Source: Caulobacter sp. (GTDB taxonomy: Bacteria; Pseudomonadota; Alphaproteobacteria; Caulobacterales; Caulobacteraceae). Taken from it: a stretch of 64,000 nt of DNA. The stretch's first letter is position 1. Every line of letters begins with the position of its first letter. The DNA is taken from assembly GCA_017745235.1 (NCBI GenBank), contig JAGHZU010000006.1:169626-233625 (forward strand), in the 5' to 3' direction. Shown in pieces: positions 46,252-53,911 of the stretch. Under the pieces are notes generated by a model that was not told the origin of the DNA, made no database searches, and worked only from the letters and a program-made list of their open reading frames with translations. Both the position numbers and the translations under genes were made by a program.

Positions 46252-47391
46252 TCAGGCCTCGCGGGCCCATTGGCGGACATCCTGCACGAAGAGGTCGGGC
46301 TCCTCCATGGCCGCGAAGTGGCCCCCGCGCGGCATGTCGGTCCAGCGGGTGATGTTGTAGGCGCGATCGGCCCAGCTGCGCGGCGGCGGCGTGTAGATCG
46401 TCTCGCCGGGAAAGGCGGCGAAGGCCGTCGGCGTCTCACAGCGCCGCCCCTCGGGCAGCACCACCCCGCCTTCCTCCAGCAGGCCGCGATAGTACCAGGC
46501 GCCGGTCGTGAACGACCCCGTCATCACATAGAGCATCAGGTTGGTCAGCAGCTGGTCGCGGGTGAAGGCCTGCTCGAACGGCTTGTCGCGCAGGTCGGCC
46601 CAGTCGTGGAAGCGCTCCAGGATCCAGGCCGCCTGGCCCACCGGATTGCCCGCGCCCAGCCAGGCCACCGACTGCGGCTTGCTGGCCTGCAGGCGGAAAT
46701 AGGCGCCCCAGATCTCCATCATGCCGCCAAAGCCCGTCAGCCAGTTGATCTCCTCGGGCGTCTGGGGCGGACCATGCGGACGCAGGCCGAACATGTTCAG
46801 GTGGATGGCGCGCACGTGCTCGGAGTGGTCGTAACCCAGCCACGAGGTGACCAGCCCGCCCCAGTCGCCGCCCTGGGCCAGGTAGCGGTCATAGCCCAGT
46901 TCGCGGGTCATCAGGGCGTTGAAGAGACGTGCGGTGGCTCTCTGGCCGATCGGCCGGGCGGGCTTGGACGAGAAGCCGAAGCCGGGCAGGGACGGGATCA
47001 CCAGGTCGAAGGCGTCGGCCGGGTCGCCGCCGTGGCGCGAGGGGAAGGCCAGGGGCTCGATCGCGGCCCAGAACTCGTAGTGGCTGCCCGGCCAGCCGTG
47101 GCTCAGCAGCAAGGGGCGCTTGCCGCCCGCTTCGCCGACCACGTGAACGAAGTGCAGGTCGAAGTCCTCGATCCGCGCGATGAACTGCGGATGGCGGTTG
47201 AGCTCGGCCATGGCGGCGGCGACGTCGTAGCCGTCGGTCCAGTAGGCGGCGATGTCGCGCAGGAAATCGGCGTCGCAGCCGTAGGCCCAGCCGCCGCCCT
47301 CCGGCGCGGGCGGGAAGTCGTAGGCCCGCACCTGGGCCATGACCTTGTCGATCTCGGCCCTTTTCCACTCCACCCTGAACGGCGTCGGCAT
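46252..47391 (-). CDS. Epoxide hydrolase (EHN + alpha/beta-hydrolase)
   Basis: A 379-residue protein of the microsomal-type epoxide hydrolase family. The N-terminal EHN domain (PFRVEWKRAEIDKVMAQVRA) is followed by the hydrolase with HGWPGSHYEFW, the nucleophile Asp in AQGGDWGGLV, the oxyanion/acid loop and the His in MPRGGHFAAMEEPD. It opens epoxides to diols. A long frame continues upstream of 47391 but the homologous region starts there, after GGGAGG. It heads the operon with GFA and aldolase genes. Confidence 0.93.
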   Translation of the reverse strand: MPTPFRVEWKRAEIDKVMAQVRAYDFPPAPEGGGWAYGCDADFLRDIAAYWTDGYDVAAAMAELNRHPQFIARIEDFDLHFVHVVGEAGGKRPLLLSHGWPGSHYEFWAAIEPLAFPSRHGGDPADAFDLVIPSLPGFGFSSKPARPIGQRATARLFNALMTRELGYDRYLAQGGDWGGLVTSWLGYDHSEHVRAIHLNMFGLRPHGPPQTPEEINWLTGFGGMMEIWGAYFRLQASKPQSVAWLGAGNPVGQAAWILERFHDWADLRDKPFEQAFTRDQLLTNLMLYVMTGSFTTGAWYYRGLLEEGGVVLPEGRRCETPTAFAAFPGETIYTPPPRSWADRAYNITRWTDMPRGGHFAAMEEPDLFVQDVRQWAREA

Positions 47392-47456
47392 GGCGGCCTC
47401 CCTCTGTTTTGGCGGGAAGGCTCCTCGGGTGACGTGGCGGAGGTCAAGCGCCCCCT

Positions 47457-48356
47457 TTAGGCCGTTCGCGCCGTCAGCCGCGCCCTGAACTTGGGCCACA
47501 GCATGTTCACAGCCAGGCCCGACAGCACCAGGGCCGCGGCCGCCAGCTTCCAGCCGGGCAGGGCCTCGTGCAGCAGCAGGGCCGAGGCGCCCATTCCGAA
47601 GACCGGGACCAGCAGGGCCATCGGCGTGACCGTGGCGGCGGGGTGGCGATGCAGCAGCCAGCCCCAGGCGGCGTAGCCGAACATGGTGTTGCCCACGGCC
47701 TGCCAGGCGACTGCGCCCCAGGTCAGGGCGTCGGCGTGGGTCACGCCCGCCACGATGGCCGGCCAGCCTTCCAGCCACAGCGACATCGCCAGCAGCGGCG
47801 GGATCGAGAAGAGGCTCGCCCAGACGACATAGGCCAGCATGTTCACCGGGCCGGCCTGGCGGGCGACGATGTTGCCGCCGGCCCAGCTGGCGGCCGCCGC
47901 CAGCACCAGGCCCACGCCCACAGGCGTCGCCGCTCCGCCGCCGTGCGCCGCGATCAGCACGATGCCCGACGCCGCCAGCAGCAGAGCCGCGACCTGGAAG
48001 CCGCGAACCTTCTCGCCGCTGATCTTCATGGCCATGCCGATCGTGAAGAACACCTGGGTCTGCACCACCAGCGAGGCCAGGCCGGGAGAGATGTGGCCCT
48101 GCATGGCCACGAACAGCAGGCCGAACTGGCCCGCCCCGATCAGTACGCCATAGGCCGCCAGGTTCGACCACGGGACCTTGGGCCGCTTGACGAAGAACGC
48201 CATGGGCAGCAGCACCAGGGTGAAGCGAAGGGTGGCGAACAGCAACGGCGGCAAGTGGTCTAGCGCCACGCGGATGACCACGAAGTTGGTCCCCCACACC
48301 GCCACCACGGCCAGCGCCAGCAGGAAATGGCGCAAGGGCAGGGGCGTGTCGTTCAT
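47457..48356 (-). CDS. EamA/DMT-family transporter
   Basis: A 299-residue inner-membrane protein with ten predicted helices arranged as two EamA repeats (VVAVWGTNFVVIRVALDHLPPL starts the first; VGLVLAAAASWAGGNIVARQ the second). The family exports amino acids, pentoses or other metabolites; the substrate is not readable. It precedes the epoxide hydrolase operon by 65 nt on the same strand, so it may be co-transcribed. Confidence 0.9.
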   Translation of the reverse strand: MNDTPLPLRHFLLALAVVAVWGTNFVVIRVALDHLPPLLFATLRFTLVLLPMAFFVKRPKVPWSNLAAYGVLIGAGQFGLLFVAMQGHISPGLASLVVQTQVFFTIGMAMKISGEKVRGFQVAALLLAASGIVLIAAHGGGAATPVGVGLVLAAAASWAGGNIVARQAGPVNMLAYVVWASLFSIPPLLAMSLWLEGWPAIVAGVTHADALTWGAVAWQAVGNTMFGYAAWGWLLHRHPAATVTPMALLVPVFGMGASALLLHEALPGWKLAAAALVLSGLAVNMLWPKFRARLTARTA

Positions 48357-48419
48357 GGTTGGGCGTCCGGTGGCTTTGACCCCCGTCTAGACCATGAGCG
48401 CCCGCGCGGGAACGTCCCG

Positions 48420-49025
48420 TCAGCCCGGGCCGACGGCGAGGCCCCGCGACAGGGCCCCGATCGTGGCGGCGCGGAGCCGGTCGGGGTCGATGTTCGGCGA
48501 CAGCTTGTCCGACATCTGCAGCATCAGCACCCCGTGCAACACCGACCAGAACATGTGGCCGATCAGTTCGGGATCGCCCGCGATCTGGCCGGCCTGGATC
48601 ATCGCCTCGACATGGGCGGTCATGGTGCGGCGCGCGCGGGCGGCGGCGGCCGTGAGTTCCGGATAGTCCTTCTCGGTGGGCTGGTTCAGGTCGAACATCA
48701 GCCGGTAGGCCTGGGGCTCGCGCAGGGCGAAGGCGACATAGGCGTCGCCGGCGTGGCGCGAGCGCTCGACCGGGTCGCCCGGCGCGGCGACGGCCGCTTC
48801 CAGCGCCTCGGCGAAACGATCGAACGCCGCGGCCCGCACCGCCGCCAGGATCGCGTCCTTGTCGGCGAAGTAGCGATAGGGGGTCATGGGGCTGACGCCG
48901 AGGGCCTGGGCCAGTTGGCGCATGGTGACGGCCTCGGGGCCGTGCTCGGCGAACAGGGTCTCGGCCGCGGCGCAGAGGCGGCGGCGAAAGTCCTCGACGT
49001 CTTCGGAGGAAAGGGCGCGGGGCAG
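48420..49025 (-). CDS. TetR-family regulator without a standard start codon
   Basis: The HTH (FRRRLCAAAETLFAEHG, then VTMRQLAQALGVSPMTPYRY) shows that the protein must begin upstream of the ATG at 48923, which sits in the middle of the HTH. The frame is open up to 49058 but contains no ATG, GTG or TTG upstream of 48923; a TAA lies at 49059-49061. A CTG at 49025 is one candidate start, used here. The C-terminal ligand domain is ordinary TetR (about 200 residues in total). It is divergent from the carotenoid oxygenase gene with tandem operators between, so it likely represses both. Confidence 0.7.
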   Translation of the reverse strand: MPRALSSEDVEDFRRRLCAAAETLFAEHGPEAVTMRQLAQALGVSPMTPYRYFADKDAILAAVRAAAFDRFAEALEAAVAAPGDPVERSRHAGDAYVAFALREPQAYRLMFDLNQPTEKDYPELTAAAARARRTMTAHVEAMIQAGQIAGDPELIGHMFWSVLHGVLMLQMSDKLSPNIDPDRLRAATIGALSRGLAVGPG

Positions 49026-49041
49026 GGCTGGCGAATCCCGG

Positions 49042-49083
49042 TTGACAGCTTCGATTGCTTACAACATAAATTTACAACGTAAA
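49042..49083 (+). promoter_or_regulatory. Promoter overlapped by tandem TetR operators
   Basis: TTGACA (49042-49047) and CATAAA (49065-49070) are spaced by 17 nt and fit a sigma70-type promoter for the carotenoid oxygenase gene. TTACAACATAAA (49059-49070) and TTACAACGTAAA (49072-49083) are direct repeats with one mismatch, 13 nt apart; the second sits within the palindrome TTTAC-AAC-GTAAA. They cover the -10 region, as expected for a TetR repressor. Confidence 0.6.
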
Positions 49084-49109
49084 TCAAATAAGAACCGGGA
49101 GGTTCGGCC

Positions 49110-50495
49110 ATGGACGGCGAGGTTCGCATCAATCCTTATCTGGGCGGCAATTTCGCGCCGGTGCGCAGCGAGGACGATTTCGAGCTGACGGTGCAGGGCG
49201 TCCTGCCGCCGGGCTTGTCGGGCGTGCTCTATCGCAACGGTCCCAATCCCCAGTTCGAGCCGCGCGACGGCAATTACCACTGGTTCCTCGGCGATGGCAT
49301 GATCCACGCCTTCACGGTGGGCGGGGGCAAGGTCACCTATCGCAATCGCTGGGTCCGCACGCCGCGCTGGGAGGCCGAGCACGCCGCGGGCCAGGCGCTG
49401 TGGGGCGCCTGGGGCAATCCCATGACCACCGACCCGTCCGTGCTGGGCGTGGTCGATAGCGCCGTGGCCAACACCAACATCGTCCACCACGCCGGTCGCC
49501 TGATGGCCCTGGTCGAATCCAGCGCCCCGTTCGCCATCGCCGAACACGAGCTGGGTCCCAAGGGCTTCGTCGATTTCGGCGGCCGCGTCACCGCCCATCC
49601 GAAGACCGACCCGGAGACGGGAGAGATGGTGTTCTTCGCCTACGCCGATGACCCCATGCCGCTCTCCAACAAGGTCAGCTGGGGCGTGGTCGACGCCAGG
49701 GGCGAGCTGCTCCGCCGCGAGACCTTCGAGGCGCCCTACTGCTCGATGATCCATGACTGCGCGGTCACGCCCAACTATCTGCTGGTCCCGGTGCTGCCGC
49801 TCACGGGCAGCCTGCAGCGGGCCATGGGCGGCGGACCCGTCTTCGCGTGGGAGCCCGAGGCGGGCGGCCGCATGGCCATTATCCCGCGCGCCGAAGGTGT
49901 CGCCGGCCTGCGCTGGCTGCCCACGCCCGAAGGCTACGTCTTCCACGTGATGAACGCCTTCGAGCAGGGTTCGACCCTCGTGGTCGACGTCATGCGCTAC
50001 GCCTCCGCCCCGCTGTTCCCACGCGCCGACGGCCGCCCGGGCGAGAACGCCGCGGCCTATCTGGTGCGCTGGACGTTCGACCTGGAGAGCGGCGCGGTCG
50101 CCGAGGCGCCCCTGGACGACCTGGCCGGCGAGTTCCCCCGCTTCGACGAGCGCTATTCGGGCCTGCCCTATCGTCACGGCTGGTTCGCCGGCCAGAGCCG
50201 CAAGCCGGGCGACGTGCGCACCGACAGCATCGCCCACATCGACCTGGCCACGGGCGTGCGTTCGGTCTTCGTCCTGCCCGAAGGCGACGCGGTGTCCGAG
50301 CCGGTCTTCACGCCGGCCAGTCCCGACGCGCCGGAGGGCGTGGGCTGGCTGACGGCGGTGGTCTATCGCGGCGCCGAGCATGTCAGCGAGTTCGTGGTGC
50401 TGGACGCCCAGGACGTCGCCGCCGGCCCGATCGCTTCGGCCAAGCTGCCTCGGCGGGTGCCGTTCGGCTTCCACGGCAATTGGGTCAACGCCTGA
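49110..50495 (+). CDS. Carotenoid oxygenase (cleavage dioxygenase) family protein
   Basis: A 461-residue iron-dependent dioxygenase of the carotenoid/stilbene cleavage family. The four histidines that bind Fe2+ are seen in VTAHPKTD, SMIHDCAVT, YVFHVMNAF and the C-terminal GFHGNWV. The N-terminal LYRNGPNPQF and HWFLGDGMIHAF are conserved. Substrates may be apocarotenoids or lignin-derived stilbenes. ATG at 49110 has an SD (GGGAGG). It is controlled by the adjacent TetR via the operators upstream. Downstream DUF2855 gene has its own promoter. Confidence 0.93.
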   Translation: MDGEVRINPYLGGNFAPVRSEDDFELTVQGVLPPGLSGVLYRNGPNPQFEPRDGNYHWFLGDGMIHAFTVGGGKVTYRNRWVRTPRWEAEHAAGQALWGAWGNPMTTDPSVLGVVDSAVANTNIVHHAGRLMALVESSAPFAIAEHELGPKGFVDFGGRVTAHPKTDPETGEMVFFAYADDPMPLSNKVSWGVVDARGELLRRETFEAPYCSMIHDCAVTPNYLLVPVLPLTGSLQRAMGGGPVFAWEPEAGGRMAIIPRAEGVAGLRWLPTPEGYVFHVMNAFEQGSTLVVDVMRYASAPLFPRADGRPGENAAAYLVRWTFDLESGAVAEAPLDDLAGEFPRFDERYSGLPYRHGWFAGQSRKPGDVRTDSIAHIDLATGVRSVFVLPEGDAVSEPVFTPASPDAPEGVGWLTAVVYRGAEHVSEFVVLDAQDVAAGPIASAKLPRRVPFGFHGNWVNA

Positions 50496-50512
50496 TCTGG
50501 GCGGAATTCAAA

Positions 50513-50548
50513 CAAACGTTTGACGATCTGTCACGAGAAGGGCCTAGT
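50513..50548 (+). promoter_or_regulatory. Palindrome and promoter upstream of the DUF2855 gene
   Basis: CAAACGTTTG (50513-50522) is a perfect palindrome that overlaps a -35-like TTGACG (50520-50525); CCTAGT (50543-50548) lies 17 nt later as a weak -10. The arrangement suggests a separate, repressible promoter for the next gene. Confidence 0.45.
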
Positions 50549-50575
50549 CTGGCCGTCGGCAGAGGAGGAACCCCG

Positions 50576-51634
50576 ATGGCCAGCTGGAACTTCGTCGTCG
50601 ACAAGTCCGATCTGAGGCGCGCCGAGACGGTCGCGGCCCCGCTTCCCGACCTGGCCGACGGCCAGGCGCGGCTGGCGGTGGAGAGCTTCGCCCTGACGGC
50701 CAACAACATCACCTACGCCGTCTTCGGCGAGGCCATGCGCTACTGGGACTTCTTCCCGGCGGGCGAGGGGCGGGGCCGCATCCCCGTCTGGGGCTATGCG
50801 CGGGTGGAGGCGTCCGCCCATCCCGACTTTCCCGTGGGCGGGCGCTTCTACGGCTACTATCCGATGTCGACCCATCTGACGGTGACGCCGCGGACCACGC
50901 GCACCGGCTTCGCCGACGCCTCGCCGCATAGGGCGGAGTTGCCGCCGGTCTACAACCAGTACCAGGCCGTAGGCGCGCCCGACCCGCTGGAGGACCACCA
51001 GGCCCTGCTGCGGCCGCTGTTCATCACGGGCTTCCTGATCGAGGACTTCCTCGACGAGAACGACCTGTTCGGGGCGCGCTCGGTGGTGCTGACCAGCGCC
51101 TCGTCCAAGACCGCCATCAGCCTGGCCTTCCAGGTCAGGCAGAGGGGCAAGGCGCGGGTGGTGGGCCTGACCTCGGCGCGGAACAAGGCCTTCGTCGAAG
51201 GGCTGGGCTATTACGATCAGGTCGTGACCTACGACGAGGTGGCCGACGCGCCGATCGAGGGGCCGGTGACCCTGGTCGACTTCGCCGGCGACGCGCCCCT
51301 GCTGCGCGCCGTGCACGAACGCTTCGGCGAAGCCCTGGTCTATTCCTGCCTGGTCGGCGGCACCCATTGGGAGGCCGAGCGCGGCGGCGGCGAATTGCCC
51401 GGTGCGCGGCCGGTGTTCTTTTTCGCCCCCGATCGCATCCGCAAGCGCGCGAGCGACTGGGGACCCGGCGGGCTGGACCAGCGCCACGACGCCGCCTGGG
51501 CGCCCTTCGTGGCCGATGCGCCGCGCTGGATGACCGTTCGGCGGCTGGACGGACGCGAGGCGGTGGCCGCAGCCTACCAGTCGGTGCTTGAAGGGCGCGC
51601 GGGGCCGGACGAGGGCCTGATCCTGACGCCGTAA
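50576..51634 (+). CDS. DUF2855 family protein (MDR-like)
   Basis: A 352-residue protein of the DUF2855 family, related to the medium-chain dehydrogenase/reductase superfamily. The N-terminal part (SFALTANNITYAVFGEAM) matches the GroES-like half and the SVVLTSASSKTAISLAFQVR stretch the nucleotide-binding half, but the usual zinc residues are absent. The start follows a strong GAGGAGG. It lies 80 nt after the carotenoid oxygenase gene and upstream of the MarR gene. Function is not established; linked oxidation/reduction of the oxygenase product is a guess. Confidence 0.85.
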   Translation: MASWNFVVDKSDLRRAETVAAPLPDLADGQARLAVESFALTANNITYAVFGEAMRYWDFFPAGEGRGRIPVWGYARVEASAHPDFPVGGRFYGYYPMSTHLTVTPRTTRTGFADASPHRAELPPVYNQYQAVGAPDPLEDHQALLRPLFITGFLIEDFLDENDLFGARSVVLTSASSKTAISLAFQVRQRGKARVVGLTSARNKAFVEGLGYYDQVVTYDEVADAPIEGPVTLVDFAGDAPLLRAVHERFGEALVYSCLVGGTHWEAERGGGELPGARPVFFFAPDRIRKRASDWGPGGLDQRHDAAWAPFVADAPRWMTVRRLDGREAVAAAYQSVLEGRAGPDEGLILTP

Positions 51635-51650
51635 CGTCCAGCGGCGAACA

Positions 51651-51668
51651 TATCTTTACGTCAAGATA
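51651..51668. promoter_or_regulatory. MarR-type operator
   Basis: TATCTT-TACGTC-AAGATA is an 18-bp near-perfect palindrome (16 matching positions), 38 nt upstream of the MarR gene's GTG start. It is a typical MarR-family site, probably for autoregulation. Confidence 0.65.
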
Positions 51669-51705
51669 CTTGGTATCGGAGGTTCCGAAACCAAGGGAGG
51701 CCTGC

Positions 51706-52203
51706 GTGGCCGGGGACGACGCCGACCTGATCGATCGACTACTGGCCGACTGGCGGCGCGAGCGGCCGGACCTGGACGCCGCGCCGCTGGCGGTGGTCGG
51801 GCGCGTGCTGCATCTGGCCCAGGCCCTGGAAACGCGGGCCAATCGGGCGCTGAAGCCCGTGGGACTGGCCTATACGGACCTGGACCTGCTGGCCACGCTG
51901 CGTCGCTCGGGTCCGCCTTATCGCCTGACGCCCACGGTGCTCAGGCGTTCGGTGGTGCTGACCTCGGGGGCGATGACCGCGTGCCTGAACCGGCTGGAGG
52001 CCCAGGGCCTGGTCGCGCGCGAGCCCGAACCGGGCGACCGTCGCGTGCTGGCCGCCGTGCTGACGCCGCAGGGCCTGGCCCTGGCCGACCGCGCCATCGG
52101 CCTGCGCCTGGAGGAGGCCGCCGACGCGGTGGCGGGGCTGGAGCCCGCCGAACGCGAGGCGCTGGCGGGGCTTCTGCGCAAGCTGGGCGCCGGATTGGCG
52201 TGA
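51706..52203 (+). CDS. MarR-family transcriptional regulator
   Basis: A 165-residue winged-helix protein. The recognition helix and wing are in VVLTSGAMTACLNRLEAQ, LVAREPEPGDRRVLAAVLTP. The GTG start at 51706 is preferred because AAGGGAGG lies 6-7 nt upstream; an in-frame ATG at 51670 has no such signal and would lie inside the promoter region. A MarR-type operator precedes it. It probably controls itself and maybe the DUF2855 gene upstream on the same strand. Confidence 0.88.
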   Translation: MAGDDADLIDRLLADWRRERPDLDAAPLAVVGRVLHLAQALETRANRALKPVGLAYTDLDLLATLRRSGPPYRLTPTVLRRSVVLTSGAMTACLNRLEAQGLVAREPEPGDRRVLAAVLTPQGLALADRAIGLRLEEAADAVAGLEPAEREALAGLLRKLGAGLA

Positions 52204-52216
52204 AGCGGAATGTTCC

Positions 52217-52243
52217 CGCCATCCCGGCGCTTCCGGGATGGCG
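52217..52243. terminator. Bidirectional hairpin between MarR and SDR genes
   Basis: CGCCATCCCGG and CCGGGATGGCG pair perfectly over 11 bp around CGCTT. It lies between two converging genes. No U-tract; the arm resembles the CCGGGATGACA end of the repeat at 37633-37740. Confidence 0.6.
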
Positions 52244-52255
52244 AGATGAGCAAGG

Positions 52256-53224
52256 CTAGAACGTCTCGCCGACCATCTTCTCGCTCAGCGCCCACAAGGC
52301 CTGGGCGCGAGCCAGATCGAGGGCGTAGGAGCGCACGCCCGCGCGAATCTGCGAGGCGTCGTCGACCCGTTCGGCCACGTGGCAGTCCTCGCAATAGCGG
52401 CCGGCTACCTCCTCAACCGGCGCCCGGACCCCGGCCCACAGGCTGGTGGCCGCGCCTTGCGGAATGGTCTTCCATTCGATCGGCGGCTGGCCCTGGGCGG
52501 CGGCCTGGGCGTTCAACTGGTCGATCCAGCCTTGGATGAAGGCCGGATCCAGGTGGCGGGCCAGTTCGGTCTGGATGCCGCCCGGGTGCACGGCCACGGC
52601 GCGCACGCCGCGATCCTTGTGGCGGCGGTCGAACTCGACGGCGAACAGGATGTTGGCGGTCTTCGAACGGCCATAGGCCTCGAACGGCACATAGTCCGTG
52701 GTCTCGAAGTTCGGGTCTTCCAGGTTCACGTCCGAGAAGCGGTGGCCGGACGAGGCCAGCGACACCACGCGCGAGCCCGGCTTCAGCAGGCTGGCGATGC
52801 GGTTGACGAACACGAAGTGGCCCAGGTGGTTTGTGCCGAACTGGGTCTCGAAGCCGTCGGCGGTCTTGCCGAACGGCGGAGCCATCACCCCGGCGTTGGC
52901 GATCACCAGGTCGAAGGCGCGACCGTCGGCGACAAGGGCGTCGGCGGCCGTGCGCACGCTGGCCAGGTTCGCCAGGTCCAGCTCGACCAGCTCCAGCGAC
53001 CCGCCGTTGGCGGCCGCGGCTTCGCGGACGACGGCTGTGGCGCCTTCGGCCTTGGTCAGGTCGCGCGCGGCGCCCACCACGTCGGCGCCGTGGGCGGCCA
53101 GGGCGCGTGCGGTCTCCACGCCCAGGCCGGCCGAGACGCCGGTGACCAGGACGCGCTTGCCGCGCAGGTCGACGCCGGACAGGACGTCGTCGGTGGTGGA
53201 TTTGGCGCCGAATTGTTGGGTCAT
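52256..53224 (-). CDS. Short-chain dehydrogenase/reductase
   Basis: A 322-residue SDR. The NAD(P) motif TGVSAGLG, NAGV and the catalytic Tyr-Lys in YGRSKTAN are visible, with the catalytic serine in SLASSGHRFSD. It resembles retinol-dehydrogenase-like or protochlorophyllide-reductase-like SDRs. The start at 53224 is preferred over longer in-frame options. It is divergent from a TetR regulator at 53329, which is its probable controller. Interestingly the carotenoid oxygenase is nearby, so retinoid-like aldehydes could be shared substrates (inference). Confidence 0.92.
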   Translation of the reverse strand: MTQQFGAKSTTDDVLSGVDLRGKRVLVTGVSAGLGVETARALAAHGADVVGAARDLTKAEGATAVVREAAAANGGSLELVELDLANLASVRTAADALVADGRAFDLVIANAGVMAPPFGKTADGFETQFGTNHLGHFVFVNRIASLLKPGSRVVSLASSGHRFSDVNLEDPNFETTDYVPFEAYGRSKTANILFAVEFDRRHKDRGVRAVAVHPGGIQTELARHLDPAFIQGWIDQLNAQAAAQGQPPIEWKTIPQGAATSLWAGVRAPVEEVAGRYCEDCHVAERVDDASQIRAGVRSYALDLARAQALWALSEKMVGETF

Positions 53225-53285
53225 GGCCCTGGATCCTTCGAGGAATTGTTGTCCGAGCCCCTCTGGACAATTAAATGGAGGAAGG

Positions 53286-53305
53286 CTCCGGATAGATATT
53301 CGGAG
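53286..53305. promoter_or_regulatory. Candidate TetR operator in the SDR-TetR intergenic region
   Basis: CTCCGGATAGATATTCGGAG is a 20-bp palindrome with 16 matching positions, flanked by a wider GGAGGA / TCCTCC pair. A second inverted repeat, TTGTCC and GGACAA, lies closer to the SDR gene. Both sit in the 104 nt between the two divergent genes. Confidence 0.5.
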
Positions 53306-53328
53306 GCATCCTCCGTTTTTCAAGATCG

Positions 53329-53907
53329 ATGATGCAAGATTCCGACTCCAAGCCGCGCAAGCCCCGCGCCGACAGCCTGAGAAACCGCGACCTGCTGCTG
53401 TCGGCGGCCAAGGCGGCGTTCGCGGAAACGGGCGCCGATGCGCCGCTGGAGGACATCGCGCGACGGGCCGGGGTGGGCATCGGCACGCTCTATCGTCACT
53501 TCCCCACGCGCGAGGCCCTGGTGGCGGCGGTCTATGCGCGCGAGATCGAACAGTTGGCCGCCTCGGCCGAGATGCTGCTGGCCCAGCGTCCGGCGGGCGA
53601 GGCGCTGGAGGCCTGGCTGAATTTGCTGATCGACTACATGGCCACCAAGCGCGTGGTGGCGCCGGCCCTGCGCGCCGATCCGGGCGAAGGCTCGAAACTC
53701 TACGCCGCGTCCGGCGCGACGATCCTGCCGGCGTTCCAACGCCTCACCGAGGCCGCTCACGCCGCAGGCGAGATCCGCGCCGACATCGGGTTCGAGGACG
53801 TGCTGCGGATGATGTCGGCCTTGGGGCAGGGCTACGAGCAGCCTGGCTGGGAACCCGGCGCGCGCCGCCTGCTGAGTGTGATGATGGCGGGCCTGAGGGC
53901 GCGATAG
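53329..53907 (+). CDS. TetR-family transcriptional regulator
   Basis: A 192-residue repressor with the HTH (LLSAAKAAFAETGADAPLEDIARRAGVGIGTLYRHFPTR region) at residues 23-63 and a C-terminal ligand domain. It lies divergent from the SDR gene, 104 nt away, with palindromes between them. It ends 4 nt before the converging DUF885 gene. ATG at 53329 is followed by a second ATG; the first is kept. Confidence 0.92.
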   Translation: MMQDSDSKPRKPRADSLRNRDLLLSAAKAAFAETGADAPLEDIARRAGVGIGTLYRHFPTREALVAAVYAREIEQLAASAEMLLAQRPAGEALEAWLNLLIDYMATKRVVAPALRADPGEGSKLYAASGATILPAFQRLTEAAHAAGEIRADIGFEDVLRMMSALGQGYEQPGWEPGARRLLSVMMAGLRAR

Positions 53908-53911
53908 GACG

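Noticed and set aside
48884..49132. 82-codon minus-strand frame with an ATG upstream of the TetR coding region, as a possible true N-terminus
   Set aside because: It is in a different frame from the TetR HTH, and its translation does not continue into TetR-like sequence; joining them would need a frameshift not supported by the sequence.
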